From Aquabacterium sp. OR-4 (GTDB lineage Bacteria; Pseudomonadota; Gammaproteobacteria; Burkholderiales; Burkholderiaceae_C): DNA of 64,000 nucleotides. The DNA is taken from positions 1,178,001-1,242,000 of the forward strand of contig NZ_JAOCQD020000002.1 in NCBI RefSeq assembly GCF_025290835.2, read 5' to 3'. Positions 48,540 through 57,251 of this stretch are shown in pieces. The number at the start of each line of letters is the position of its first letter. Position 1 is the first letter of the stretch. Below the pieces are notes generated by a model that saw only the letters and a program-made list of their open reading frames with translations, did no database searches and was not told where the DNA came from. Position numbers and translations under genes: made by a program.

Positions 48540-49490
48540 ATGGCCCACCTGCCGCTCAACCCGTTGCCAGCCTTTGTGCGTGTGGCGCGCATGGGCGGGC
48601 TGCGCGCGGCGGCCGAGTCGCTGCACCTCACGCACGGTGCGGTCAGCCAACAGATCCGCCACCTCGAACAACAGCTGGGCTTTGCGCTGTTCGAGCGGCG
48701 GGGCCGGCGCCTGGTGATCAATGCCGCGGGCCAGGCCCTGCTGGCCGCGGCCGAGCCGGCGCTGGCCCAGCTCGAGGCCGGCCAGCGCGCCGCCGAGCGT
48801 GCGGCCGGCGCCGCGGGTCAGTTGATCCGGCTGGCCACCATGAACTCGATGGCCCAGCGCTGGCTGCTGCCGCGCATGGCGCGCTGGCGCGAACGCCATC
48901 CCGATATCGCGGTCGACCTGCACGCCTCGATGCAGACGCTGGACCTCACCGCCGAAGGCTTTGATGCCGCGCTGCGCTACGGCCATGGCCGCTGGCGCGG
49001 CCTGCTGTGCGAGCGCCTGCCCGAGTGGCGGCTGGTGCCGGTGGCCACGCCCGCACGGGCCCGCCGCGTGGCCCGGCTGCCGCTGGCGCAATGGGCCGGC
49101 GAGCCGCTGCTGGGCGATGCCGCCAAGTGGGGCGCCTGGTTTGCAGCCGCCGGTGCCGCACTGCCGACGCGCGCGCTGCAGGTGGTGGCCAGCTCCAACG
49201 ATGCCGGCCTGGTGGCCGAGGCTGCCGAGCAGGACCTGGGCCTGGCCCTGGTGCGCGAGATGTTCGCCGCCGATGCCCTGGCCGCGGGCCGCCTGCAGCG
49301 CCTGCCCGGGCCCAGCCTGGCGGCCGATGCCGACGACGACGGCTACTGGCTGGTGATGCCGCGGGCGCGCCGCGACTGGCCGCCGCTGATGTCCTTTCGC
49401 GACTGGCTGTTCGAAGAGCTCGCGCTGTCGCAGCGCGGGCTGGCCTCGGTGGCCAGCGCGCTGGCGTCACCGCGCCGCCGCCCGGCCTGA
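48540..49490 (+). CDS. LysR-family regulator (GcvA-like)
   Basis: A 316-residue LysR-type regulator of the GcvA/AmpR branch: LPLNPLPAFVRVARMGGLRAAAESLHLTHGAVSQQIRHLE is the typical opening, and the effector domain shows IRLATMNSMAQRWLLPRMARW and the HPDIAVDLH strand. It is divergent from the small VQ-repeat protein gene (99 bases between starts) and convergent with the NahR-like regulator gene at 49511. No target can be named from the sequence. Confidence 0.9.
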   Translation: MAHLPLNPLPAFVRVARMGGLRAAAESLHLTHGAVSQQIRHLEQQLGFALFERRGRRLVINAAGQALLAAAEPALAQLEAGQRAAERAAGAAGQLIRLATMNSMAQRWLLPRMARWRERHPDIAVDLHASMQTLDLTAEGFDAALRYGHGRWRGLLCERLPEWRLVPVATPARARRVARLPLAQWAGEPLLGDAAKWGAWFAAAGAALPTRALQVVASSNDAGLVAEAAEQDLGLALVREMFAADALAAGRLQRLPGPSLAADADDDGYWLVMPRARRDWPPLMSFRDWLFEELALSQRGLASVASALASPRRRPA

Positions 49491-49510
49491 GGCGCCGGCG
49501 CCGCCGCCGC

Positions 49511-50434
49511 TCAGGCCGCCGCACCGGCGGCCGGCTCGCCGAACAGCTCAAACACCTGGCCCCGCAGCCACTGGTGCGCCGGCGAGCGGTGCTGCGTGGC
49601 ATGCCAGAACACCTGGATGGCCACCTCGGGCAGCGCCACGGGGTGCGGCCGGCAGCTCAGAGCGAACGGCCCGGCCAGGCACTGCGCCAGCCGCTCGGTG
49701 ACCGTGGCCACCAGGTCCGAGTGCTGCAGGATGTGGCCCACGCTGACGAAATGCGGCACGGTCAGGCGCGTGTGGCGCTCGATGCCGGCGCGCTGCAGCA
49801 GCGTGTCAACCCGGCCATGGCCGGTGCCGGCCGACACGATCACCAGGTGCTCGGCGGCCTTGAAGTCAGCCAGGCCGACGCGCCGGCGATCCAGCGCATG
49901 GCCCTGGCGGAACAGGCACACATAGCGCTGCTTGAACAGCCGGCGCTGGTAGAAGCCCGCCTTGAGCTGCGGCAGCGGGCCGATGGCCAGATCGACCTGG
50001 CCGCTGGCCATGTCCTCGCGCAGACTGGCCGCCGTGGTGCGCACCGTGTTCAGCGTGATGCCCGGTGCCTGCTCGCGCAGCCGGGCCAGCAGCCGGGGCA
50101 GGAACACGATCTCGCCGATGTCGGTCATCGCCAGCGTGAGCCGGCGCTGCACCTGCGCCGGCGCAAAAGCACGTTGCGGGTTGAGCCCGGCATGGATCAG
50201 CGCCAGCGCCTGGCCGATGGGCCCGGCCAGCTGCTCGGCCAGCGGCGTGGGCATCATGCCGCCCGGCGTGCGCACGAACAGGTCGTCGGCAAACTGCCGG
50301 CGCAGCCGGGCCAGGCTGTTGCTTACCGCCGGCTGGCTGATGCCCAGGTTCTCGGCCACGCGCGAGACGCGCCGCTCCTGCATCAGCTGGTGCAGCAGCA
50401 CGAGCTGGTTCAGGTCGATGTCGGACAGCTCCAT
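49511..50434 (-). CDS. LysR-family regulator (NagR/NahR-like)
   Basis: A 307-residue LysR-type regulator of the NahR/NagR/LinR branch: MELSDIDLNQLVLLHQLMQERRVS, helix-turn-helix AENLGISQPAVSNSLARLRRQF, FVRTPGGMMPTPLAEQLAGP, and effector segment RRLTLAMTDIGEIVFLPRLL. NahR and NagR activate salicylate/naphthalene genes in response to salicylate. It is divergent from nagG (136 bases apart), with an ATCAC-N5-GTGAT site in between, so it very likely controls nagGH with salicylate or a related compound as inducer (inference from family and position). Confidence 0.88.
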   Translation of the reverse strand: MELSDIDLNQLVLLHQLMQERRVSRVAENLGISQPAVSNSLARLRRQFADDLFVRTPGGMMPTPLAEQLAGPIGQALALIHAGLNPQRAFAPAQVQRRLTLAMTDIGEIVFLPRLLARLREQAPGITLNTVRTTAASLREDMASGQVDLAIGPLPQLKAGFYQRRLFKQRYVCLFRQGHALDRRRVGLADFKAAEHLVIVSAGTGHGRVDTLLQRAGIERHTRLTVPHFVSVGHILQHSDLVATVTERLAQCLAGPFALSCRPHPVALPEVAIQVFWHATQHRSPAHQWLRGQVFELFGEPAAGAAA

Positions 50435-50442
50435 GCCACCTC

Positions 50443-50457
50443 ATCACACACCGTGAT
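50443..50457. promoter_or_regulatory. Probable LysR operator between nagR-like gene and nagG
   Basis: An inverted repeat ATCAC-N5-GTGAT containing a T-N11-A LysR core (T at 50444, A at 50456), 9 bases upstream of the regulator's start codon and 114 bases upstream of nagG. An AT-rich stretch (50465-50490) unusual for this genome follows and probably holds the nagG promoter. Confidence 0.6.
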
Positions 50458-50570
50458 ACGGCACATTCACTTCATTTTATGGATTGATTGGGCACTGCCG
50501 GCCATGATGCGGCCGCGCCCGACCCCACCCCACCCCGCCACGCCCCACCCCATCCCGCAGGAGACCCGCC

Positions 50571-51854
50571 ATGAGCCAGCCCCCCGTACCGGACGCCGGG
50601 CTGCCGCTGTGGGAGACCGGTGCGGGCACCCAGCGCATCCCGTTTGGCGCCTACACCAGCGACGCGCTGCACCGGCGCGAGCCGGAGCGCTTTTTCTACC
50701 GCGGCCACTGGTGCTATGTGGGCCTGGAGGCCGAGGTGCCGCAGGCCGGCGACTTCAAGCGCACGGTGATCGGCGAGCGCTCGGTGATCATGGTGCGCGA
50801 TGCCGGCGGCGCGATCCATGTGGTGGAGAACGTCTGCGCCCACCGCGGCATGCGCTTTTGCCGCGAGCGCCATGGCAAGCGCCAGCAGTTCGTCTGCCCC
50901 TACCACCAATGGCGCTATTCGCTCGAGGGCCGGCTGCAGGGCGTGCCGCTGCGCCGCGGCGTCAAGCAGGACGGCCAGATGCTGGGCGGCATGCCCGAGG
51001 ACTTCAAGGCCGGCGACCATGGCCTCACCCGGCTGCAGGTGGCGCGCCGCGGCGGCGTGGTGTTTGCATCGTTCGACCCGCAGGTCGAGCCCTTCGAGGA
51101 CTTTCTCGGCCCCACCATCCTGGCCTACTACGACCGCCTGTTCAACGGCCGCGCGCTGCGCATCCTGGGCTACAACCGCCAGCGCATCCCGGGCAACTGG
51201 AAGCTGATGCAGGAGAACATCAAGGACCCCTACCACCCGGGCCTGCTGCACACCTGGTTCGTGACCTTCGGGCTCTGGCGCGCCGACAACAAGTCGCGCC
51301 TGCGCATGGACCGGCGGCACCGCCATGCGGCCATGGTGTCCACCCGCGGCGCGGCGGGCCAGGCCGGGGCGGTGACCGAGGTGTCGAGCTTCAAGGCCGG
51401 CATGAGCCTGCACGACCCCAGCTTCATCGACATCGTGCCCGAGGCCTGGTGGGCCGGGCCCGACGGCGAGAGCCCGGCGCCCACCGCGGTGATGACCACG
51501 CTGTTTCCCAGCGTGATCCTGCAGCAGCAGGTCAACAGCGTGTCCACCCGCCACATCAAGCCCAATGGCCATGGCAGCTTCGACTTCGTGTGGACGCACT
51601 TCGGCTTCGACGACGACGACGAGGCCATGACCCGGCGCCGCCTGACCCAGGCCAACCTGTTCGGGCCGGCCGGCTTTGTCTCGGCCGACGACGGCGAGGT
51701 GATCGAATTCAGCCAGCAGGCCTTCGAGAGCAAACCCTGGCACCGCGCGCTGGCCGAGCTGGGCGGGCATGGCGTGGAAGACACCGAGCACATGGTCACC
51801 GAGACCCTGATCCGCGGCATGTACCGCTACTGGCGCGAGGTGATGGAGGCCTGA
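50571..51854 (+). CDS. nagG: Salicylate 5-hydroxylase-like Rieske oxygenase, large subunit
   Basis: A 427-residue aromatic-ring-hydroxylating oxygenase alpha subunit. The Rieske ligands are Cys89/His91 in VCAHRGMRF and Cys109/His112 in CPYHQW; the mononuclear iron histidines are His222 and His227 in NIKDPYHPGLLHTWF. The sequence closely follows NagG as I remember it (YNRQRIPGNWKLMQEN, ILQQQVNSVSTRHI, FGPAGFVSADDGEVIEF). NagGH converts salicylate to gentisate with ferredoxin and reductase partners. A good ribosome site (AGGAGA) precedes ATG 50571. The ferredoxin (nagAb) and reductase (nagAa) genes are not adjacent. Confidence 0.9.
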   Translation: MSQPPVPDAGLPLWETGAGTQRIPFGAYTSDALHRREPERFFYRGHWCYVGLEAEVPQAGDFKRTVIGERSVIMVRDAGGAIHVVENVCAHRGMRFCRERHGKRQQFVCPYHQWRYSLEGRLQGVPLRRGVKQDGQMLGGMPEDFKAGDHGLTRLQVARRGGVVFASFDPQVEPFEDFLGPTILAYYDRLFNGRALRILGYNRQRIPGNWKLMQENIKDPYHPGLLHTWFVTFGLWRADNKSRLRMDRRHRHAAMVSTRGAAGQAGAVTEVSSFKAGMSLHDPSFIDIVPEAWWAGPDGESPAPTAVMTTLFPSVILQQQVNSVSTRHIKPNGHGSFDFVWTHFGFDDDDEAMTRRRLTQANLFGPAGFVSADDGEVIEFSQQAFESKPWHRALAELGGHGVEDTEHMVTETLIRGMYRYWREVMEA

Positions 51855-52417
51855 TGAACATGGCGACACCCAGCGTTGCAACCAGCAGCGAGGCAACCAG
51901 CAGCATGGCAACCAGCAGCGAGGCAGCACCCGGCGTGGCGGCAACCCTGCCCTTTGACGATTGGCTGGCCCTGACCCAGCTCTACGCCGACTACGCCCGG
52001 GCGGTCGATTCGGGCCAGTGGGATCTGTGGCCCGAGTTCTTCACCGACGACGCCTGCTACCGCCTGCAGCCGCGCGAGAACCACGAGCGCGGCTTTCCGC
52101 TGGCCACGCTGGCCTTCAGCAGCAAGGCCATGCTCAAGGATCGGGTCTACGGCATCCAGGAAACGCTCTACCACGACCCCTACTACCAGCGGCATGTGGT
52201 GGGCCTGCCGCTGATCCACGAGGTGCAGCCCGGGCGCATCCGCTGCGAGGCCAATTACGCGGTGTTTCGCACCAAGTTGTCCGAGCCGAGCACGGTGTTC
52301 AACGTGGGCCGCTACCTTGACCTGGTGGTGCGCACACCGGCCGGGCTGCGCTTTGCCTCGCGCGAATGCATCTACGACAGCGAGCTGATCCCCAACTCGA
52401 TCATCTACCCGATCTGA
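51854..52417 (+). CDS. nagH: Salicylate 5-hydroxylase-like oxygenase, small subunit
   Basis: A 187-residue SnoaL-fold beta subunit of a Rieske oxygenase: LTQLYADYARAVDSGQWDLW, FFTDDACYRLQPRENHERGF and FASRECIYDSELIPNSIIYPI are typical of NagH/HybC. ATG 51854 overlaps the nagG stop (TGATG), so translation is coupled. The first 30 residues are low complexity (ATSSEATSSMATSSEA), encoded by three 15-base repeats beginning GCAACCAGCAGC at 51878, 51893 and 51908; this extension is not expected in the family. The beta subunit stabilises the hexamer. Confidence 0.88.
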   Translation: MNMATPSVATSSEATSSMATSSEAAPGVAATLPFDDWLALTQLYADYARAVDSGQWDLWPEFFTDDACYRLQPRENHERGFPLATLAFSSKAMLKDRVYGIQETLYHDPYYQRHVVGLPLIHEVQPGRIRCEANYAVFRTKLSEPSTVFNVGRYLDLVVRTPAGLRFASRECIYDSELIPNSIIYPI

Positions 52418-52489
52418 GCGCGGCCCGCACGCCGGCGGGGGGCGGCGGCCCGGGCTGGCCGTCACGCACGTGTCATGTGCCCGGCCTAT

Positions 52490-52508
52490 GATTCGACTAT
52501 TGTGGAAG
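52490..52508. promoter_or_regulatory. Probable ArsR operator upstream of gap-arsJ operon
   Basis: GATTCGACTATTGTGGAAG closely matches the perfect inverted repeat before the second arsR gene (58379-58396): GATTC[A/G]ACTATT[A/G]T[T/G]GAA. It lies 49 bases upstream of the GAPDH start codon. An ArsR repressor bound here would be released by arsenite (known for the family). Confidence 0.7.
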
Positions 52509-52556
52509 CGTCGTTGTCTGCGCTTTCTTTGTTGATCTGATCAGTGAGTGCATGCC

Positions 52557-53600
52557 ATGAAGGTGGGTATCAATGGCCTGGGCCGCATCGGCCGCCTGGC
52601 ACTGCGCGCCGCGCTGGGCGCGGCCGAGCGTCCGCACGACGATCCGCGTGCCGGCCACCGGCTGGAGGTGGTGCACCTCAACGAGCTGAAGGGCGGCGCC
52701 GAGGCCACCGCCCACCTGCTGCAGTTCGACAGCGTGCAGGGCCGCTGGCGCGCCGACTTTGCGGTCGAGGGCCCCGCGGCCATCCGCATCGGCGAGCGGC
52801 GGCTGTCGTTCTCGTCGCACGCCACGGCGGCCGCGATCCCCTGGGGTGACCTGGGCGTGGATCTGGTGCTCGAGTGCACCGGCCGCTTCCTCACGCCCGA
52901 GACGCTGCAGGGCCACCTCGACCGCGGCGCCAAGCGCGTGATCGTGGCCGCGCCGGTCAAGGTGGGCGGCGTGCTCAACATCGTGGTCGGCGTCAATCAC
53001 CACCTGTACGAGCCGGCGCGCGACCGCATCGTCACCGCCGCCTCGTGCACCACCAACTGCCTGGCGCCGGTGGTCAAGGTGATCCATGAGGGCCTGGGCA
53101 TCCGCCATGGCCAGATCACCACCCTCCACGACCCCACCAACACCAACCTGATGGTCGACGCGCCGCACCAGGACCTGCGCCGCGCGCGCAGCGCCATGCT
53201 GAGCCTGGCGCCCACCACCACCGGCAGCGCCACCGCCATCGCCCTGATCTACCCCGAGCTGAAGGGCAAGCTCGATGGCCACGCGGTGCGCGCGCCGGTG
53301 CTCAACGCCTCGCTCACCGACTGCGTGTTCGAGCTGCGCCGCGAGACCACGGCCGCCGAGGTGAACCAGCTGTTTGCCGAGGCCGCCAGCGGCGCGCTGG
53401 CCGGCATCCTGGGCTACGAGACGCGGCCGCTGGTCAGCGCCGACTATGCGCGCGACACGCGCAGCAGCATCGTCGACGCCCCGTCCACGCTGGTCACCGA
53501 CGGCACGCTGCTGAAGGTCTACGCCTGGTACGACAACGAGATGGGCTATGCCTGCCGCATGGTGGACCTGGCCTGCCACATGCAGCAGTGCGGCCTGTGA
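52557..53600 (+). CDS. Glyceraldehyde-3-phosphate dehydrogenase of the arsJ type
   Basis: A 347-residue GAPDH. The NAD motif is [11 protein letters not shown], the catalytic Cys is in [10 protein letters not shown], and the phosphate-site loop is [10 protein letters not shown]; it ends [14 protein letters not shown]. In ars clusters such GAPDHs make 1-arseno-3-phosphoglycerate from arsenate and glyceraldehyde 3-phosphate, which ArsJ exports (established for the GAPDH-ArsJ pair). It is followed by arsJ after 13 bases. ATG 52557 is chosen because the MKVGINGLG start is canonical. An ArsR-like operator lies upstream. Confidence 0.92.
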   Translation: MKVGINGLGRIGRLALRAALGAAERPHDDPRAGHRLEVVHLNELKGGAEATAHLLQFDSVQGRWRADFAVEGPAAIRIGERRLSFSSHATAAAIPWGDLGVDLVLECTGRFLTPETLQGHLDRGAKRVIVAAPVKVGGVLNIVVGVNHHLYEPARDRIVTAASCTTNCLAPVVKVIHEGLGIRHGQITTLHDPTNTNLMVDAPHQDLRRARSAMLSLAPTTTGSATAIALIYPELKGKLDGHAVRAPVLNASLTDCVFELRRETTAAEVNQLFAEAASGALAGILGYETRPLVSADYARDTRSSIVDAPSTLVTDGTLLKVYAWYDNEMGYACRMVDLACHMQQCGL

Positions 53601-53613
53601 CCGGGCCCGGCCG

Positions 53614-54864
53614 ATGAACCCCGGTGCGCGCCACTACGCCATCGTCACGGCGGCCTACTGGGGCTTCACGCTCACCGATGGCGCGCTGCGCATGCTGGTG
53701 CTGCTGCACTTCCACCGGCTGGGCTATTCGCCGTTCACGCTGGCGCTGCTGTTCCTGCTGTACGAGGCCATGGGCGTGGTGGCCAACCTGGTGGGCGGCT
53801 GGCTGGCCACGCGCCACGGCATCCAGCGCATGCTGGCCGTGGGCCTGGCCACCGAGATCGGCGGCTTCCTGCTGATGTCGGCGCTGTCGCCGGCCTGGTC
53901 GGCGGCGCTGTCGGTGGCCTGGGTGGTGATGGCGCAGGGCGTCTGCGGCGTGGCCAAGGACCTCACCAAGACGGCCAGCAAGGCGGCCATCAAGGCCACG
54001 GCCGGCGAGGCCTCGGGCACGCTGTTCAAGTGGGTGGCGTTTTTCACCGGCAGCAAGAACGCGATGAAGGGCGTGGGCCTGTTCCTGGGCGGCGTGCTGC
54101 TGCAGGGGCTGGGCTTCCAGCAGGCGCTGTGGGCCATGGCCGGCCTGCTGGCCCTGGTGCTGGTGGGCGTGCTGGGCTTCGTGCCGCCGCTGATGGGCCG
54201 GCAGAAGGCCTCGGCCTCGGCGCGCGAGCTGTTCGCCAAGAACCGGGGCATCAACCTGCTGGCTGCGGCGCGGGTGGTGCTGTTCGGCGCGCGCGACGTG
54301 TGGTTCGTGGTCGGCGTGCCGGTGTTCCTGTACGCGGCGGGCTGGAGCTTCACGATGGTGAGTGGCTTCGTCGCCGCCTGGACCGTGGGCTACGGCCTGG
54401 TGCAGGTGCTGGCGCCGGCCCTCGTGCGCCGCAGCGCCGATGGCCTGAGCACCGAGGTGCCGGCCGCGCGCGCCTGGTCGGCGCTGCTGGTCACCGTGCC
54501 GCTGGCGCTGGCCGCCTGCGTGGCCTGGCCGGTGGCGCAGCTGCAATGGGTGGTGGTGGCCGGGCTGGGGCTGTTCGGCTTTGTGTTCGCGGTCAATTCC
54601 TCGGTGCATTCCTACCTGGTGCTGGCCTATGCCGGCTCGGAGAAGGCGGCCGAGGACGTGGGCTTCTACTACGCGGCCAACGCGCTGGGCCGCTTCTTCG
54701 GCACGCTGCTGTCGGGCCTGCTGTACCAGTGGGGCGGGCTGCTGTATGCGCTGATGGGCTCGGCGCTGATGCTGCTCGGCTGCTGGGTGATCACGCTGGG
54801 CCTGCCCCTGCAGCGGCAGATCGCGGTTGCTGCCGTCGCGCCGGCCGCCGGGAGCCAGCCATGA
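53614..54864 (+). CDS. arsJ: Organoarsenical efflux MFS transporter ArsJ
   Basis: A 416-residue inner-membrane MFS protein. The segments RHYAIVTAAYWGFTLTDGALRMLVLLHF, GVCGVAKDLTKTASKAAIK and FFTGSKNAMKGVGLFLGG are typical of ArsJ. It exports the unstable 1-arseno-3-phosphoglycerate produced by the adjacent GAPDH, so arsenate is removed without reduction. ATG 53614 follows the GAPDH stop by 13 bases; the 3' end overlaps the arsR start (ATGA), showing operon structure. Confidence 0.92.
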   Translation: MNPGARHYAIVTAAYWGFTLTDGALRMLVLLHFHRLGYSPFTLALLFLLYEAMGVVANLVGGWLATRHGIQRMLAVGLATEIGGFLLMSALSPAWSAALSVAWVVMAQGVCGVAKDLTKTASKAAIKATAGEASGTLFKWVAFFTGSKNAMKGVGLFLGGVLLQGLGFQQALWAMAGLLALVLVGVLGFVPPLMGRQKASASARELFAKNRGINLLAAARVVLFGARDVWFVVGVPVFLYAAGWSFTMVSGFVAAWTVGYGLVQVLAPALVRRSADGLSTEVPAARAWSALLVTVPLALAACVAWPVAQLQWVVVAGLGLFGFVFAVNSSVHSYLVLAYAGSEKAAEDVGFYYAANALGRFFGTLLSGLLYQWGGLLYALMGSALMLLGCWVITLGLPLQRQIAVAAVAPAAGSQP

Positions 54865-55334
54865 GCCCGACGGGCCGCCCCAAGGGCGAATACCGCAAGG
54901 CGCAGCCTGAAGGTGCCCCAGTGAGCGCCGGCCGCGGCGCGCTGCAGCAGGCGTCAGCCCCGGTGCCGGAGCGGGCCGCGGCCGTGGCCGCGCTTGACGA
55001 GGCGGGCGCCGTGGCCGCGCTGGCGGCGCTGGCCCAGGGCGCGCGGCTGCGCATCTACCGCGCGTTGGTGGGCGCCGGGGCGCAAGGCCTGACCCCCGGC
55101 GCGCTGGCGGCCACGCTGGATGTGCCGGCCTCCACGCTGTCCTTCCACCTGAAGGAGCTGACCCATGCCGGCCTGGTGAGCCAGGAGCGCGAGGGCCGCC
55201 ACCTGATCTACCGCCCGCGCCTCGGCCGCATGGACGCGCTGATGGCCTACCTGACCGCGCATTGCTGCCAGGCCTCGGGCACCGATCCCACCGTCTGCGG
55301 CCTGCCCGGCAGCAGCAGCTGCCCGCAGTGCTGA
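54861..55334 (+). CDS. arsR: ArsR-family regulator 1 with cysteine-rich C-terminus
   Basis: A 157-residue ArsR/SmtB-type winged-helix repressor. A 55-residue Ala/Pro-rich N-terminal extension precedes the DNA-binding core (LAALAQGARLRIYRALVGAG, LDVPASTLSFHLKELTHAGLVSQEREGRHLIY). The end carries cysteines in AHCCQASG, TVCGLPG and SSCPQC; closely placed Cys residues near the C-terminus bind As(III) in some ArsR groups. ATG 54861 overlaps the arsJ stop. It likely represses the operon through the site at 52490-52508. The N-terminal extension is longer than usual. Confidence 0.88.
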   Translation: MSPTGRPKGEYRKAQPEGAPVSAGRGALQQASAPVPERAAAVAALDEAGAVAALAALAQGARLRIYRALVGAGAQGLTPGALAATLDVPASTLSFHLKELTHAGLVSQEREGRHLIYRPRLGRMDALMAYLTAHCCQASGTDPTVCGLPGSSSCPQC

Positions 55335-55372
55335 GTGTTCTTCGCTGCATCCCACCCGACAGGAGTTCGCGC

Positions 55373-55867
55373 ATGTCTGACAAGCTCTACCACGTGTTGT
55401 TCATCTGCACGCACAACTCGGCCCGGTCGATCATGGCCGAGGCCATCCTGAACCGGCTGGGCGCCGGCCGCTTCGTCGCCCACTCGGGCGGCAGCCACCC
55501 GGCCGGCACGGTGCACCCGCTGGCCCTGCGCACGCTGGCGGCCATGCATGTGCCGGCCGAGGGGCTGCGCAGCAAGGACTGGTCGGAGTTCGCCCAGCCC
55601 GGGGCCCCGGTGATGGACTTCGTGTTCACCGTCTGCGACAAGGCCGCCGGCGAGACCTGCCCGGTGTGGCCCGGCCAGCCGATGACGGCGCACTGGGGCG
55701 TGGCCGATCCCGCCGCGGGCGAGGGCAGCGACGAGCAGCGGGCCCGGCTGTTCTGGGACACTGCGGTGGTGCTCAAGCGCCGCATCGAGCTGATGCTGGC
55801 CCTGCCGCTGGCCGCGCTGGACGGGCTGGCCATCCAGCGCGAGATCGACGACATCGGCACGCGCTGA
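55373..55867 (+). CDS. arsC: Thioredoxin-type arsenate reductase
   Basis: A 164-residue low-molecular-weight-phosphatase-fold arsenate reductase. The P-loop is CTHNSARS (Cys12 to Arg18, CX5R). Two further cysteines, Cys88 in FTVCDK and Cys96 in GETCPVWP, would form the disulfide relay that ends with thioredoxin. It reduces arsenate to arsenite for export by the Acr3 protein encoded five bases downstream. ATG 55373 with AGGAG upstream fixes the start. Hence the operon has both the GAPDH/ArsJ and the reduction/export routes. Confidence 0.93.
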   Translation: MSDKLYHVLFICTHNSARSIMAEAILNRLGAGRFVAHSGGSHPAGTVHPLALRTLAAMHVPAEGLRSKDWSEFAQPGAPVMDFVFTVCDKAAGETCPVWPGQPMTAHWGVADPAAGEGSDEQRARLFWDTAVVLKRRIELMLALPLAALDGLAIQREIDDIGTR

Positions 55868-55871
55868 CGCC

Positions 55872-56939
55872 ATGGCCGCCGACGCCCTGCCGTCCTGCCC
55901 GCCACCGCCGGCGCCGATGAGCGTCTTCGAGCGCTACCTCAGTCTCTGGGTGGCGCTGTGCATCGTAGCCGGCATCGCGCTGGGCCAGGCTCTGCCCGGG
56001 CCGGTGCGCGCGGTGGGGGCGATGTCGGTGGCCCAGGTCAACCTGCCGGTGGGCCTGCTGATCTGGGTGATGATCGTGCCCATGCTGCTGCGCGTGGATT
56101 TCGGCGCGCTGCACCAGGTGCGCGCGCACTGGCGCGGCATCGGCGTGACGCTGTTCGTCAACTGGGCGGTCAAGCCGTTCTCGATGGCGCTGCTGGCCTG
56201 GTTGTTCGTGCGCCAGGTGTTCGCGCCCCACCTGCCCGCGGCGCAGCTTGACAGCTACGTGGCCGGCCTGATCCTGCTGGCCGCCGCGCCCTGCACGGCC
56301 ATGGTCTTCGTGTGGAGCCGGCTCACGCAGGGCCATCCGCTGTTCACGCTGAGCCAGGTGGCGCTCAACGACCTGATCATGGTCTTCGCCTTCGCGCCCA
56401 TCGTCGGCCTGCTGCTGGGCCTGTCGGCAATCCACGTGCCCTGGGACACGCTGCTGATCTCGGTGCTGCTGTACATCGTGCTGCCGGTGGCCATGGCCCA
56501 GGCCTGGCGGCGCGCGCTGCTGGCGCGTGGCCCGGCGGCGCTGGAGGCCATGTTGGCGCGCCTCGGGCCCTGGTCGATCGCGGCGCTGCTGGCCACGCTG
56601 GTGCTGCTGTTCGCGTTCCAGGGCCAGGCCATCCTGCAGCAGCCGCTGGTGATCGCGATGCTGGCCGTGCCCATCCTGATCCAGGTGCTGTTCAACGCCG
56701 GCCTGGCCTACTGGCTGAACCGCCGGCTGGGCGAGGCGCACAGCGTGGCCTGCCCCTCGGCGCTGATCGGCGCGAGCAACTTCTTCGAGCTGGCGGTGGC
56801 CGCGGCCATCAGCCTGTTCGGCTTTGAATCGGGCGCCGCGCTGGCCACCGTGGTGGGCGTGTTGATCGAGGTGCCGGTGATGCTGGCCGTGGTGCGCGTG
56901 GTGAACCGCAGCAAGGCCTGGTACGAGGCGGGTCGCTGA
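55872..56939 (+). CDS. acr3: Arsenite efflux transporter, Acr3 family
   Basis: A 355-residue inner-membrane protein with about ten hydrophobic segments. Family motifs are YLSLWVALCIVAGIALGQ, the catalytic cysteine Cys141 in AAAPCTAMVFVW, and the late GASNFFELAVAAAISLFG. Acr3 exports arsenite using the proton gradient. The start at 55872 is used; an internal ATG at 55917 directly before SVFERYLSLW is equally possible because neither has a strong ribosome site. It is the last gene of the gap-arsJ-arsR-arsC-acr3 operon. Confidence 0.93.
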   Translation: MAADALPSCPPPPAPMSVFERYLSLWVALCIVAGIALGQALPGPVRAVGAMSVAQVNLPVGLLIWVMIVPMLLRVDFGALHQVRAHWRGIGVTLFVNWAVKPFSMALLAWLFVRQVFAPHLPAAQLDSYVAGLILLAAAPCTAMVFVWSRLTQGHPLFTLSQVALNDLIMVFAFAPIVGLLLGLSAIHVPWDTLLISVLLYIVLPVAMAQAWRRALLARGPAALEAMLARLGPWSIAALLATLVLLFAFQGQAILQQPLVIAMLAVPILIQVLFNAGLAYWLNRRLGEAHSVACPSALIGASNFFELAVAAAISLFGFESGAALATVVGVLIEVPVMLAVVRVVNRSKAWYEAGR

Positions 56940-56969
56940 AGAATGCGGCCCGGCCGGGCCGCCGCTGGG

Positions 56970-57203
56970 TCAGCCCGCGAACCAGCCCTCTACCTTGCTG
57001 CGGCTGGGCACGCCGCCGGCATGCACCACGCGGCCATCGATGACCACGCCGGGCGTGGCCATCACGCCATAGCCCACGATGTCGCGCAGGGCCTCCACCT
57101 TGTCCAGCGTGATGGTGGCGCCCTTGTCCTGTGCCACCTGCTGGATCAGCGCGATGGTGTTGCGGCAGTTGGCGCAGCCGCTGCCCAGTACCTTGATGTC
57201 CAT
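56970..57203 (-). CDS. Thioredoxin-like small redox protein (redox-active disulfide protein 2 type)
   Basis: A 77-residue thioredoxin-fold protein with the dithiol motif CANC (Cys10, Cys13) in VLGSGCANCRN and the cis-proline segment GVMATPGVVIDG. It is of the minimal type found together with ArsP_1/DUF318 permeases; here the permease gene precedes it by 48 bases on the same strand. It may supply electrons to ArsC or reduce arsenicals for the permease (inference). Confidence 0.9.
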   Translation of the reverse strand: MDIKVLGSGCANCRNTIALIQQVAQDKGATITLDKVEALRDIVGYGVMATPGVVIDGRVVHAGGVPSRSKVEGWFAG

Positions 57204-57251
57204 GAGATGCTCCGATGTTGGCCGTGACGTGAAGGAAGGCCGGGCGGCGCG

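Noticed and set aside
52557..53600. Central glycolytic GAPDH
   Set aside because: It is 13 bases before arsJ in an ars operon behind an ArsR-like operator, the known location for the arsenate-specific paralogue.
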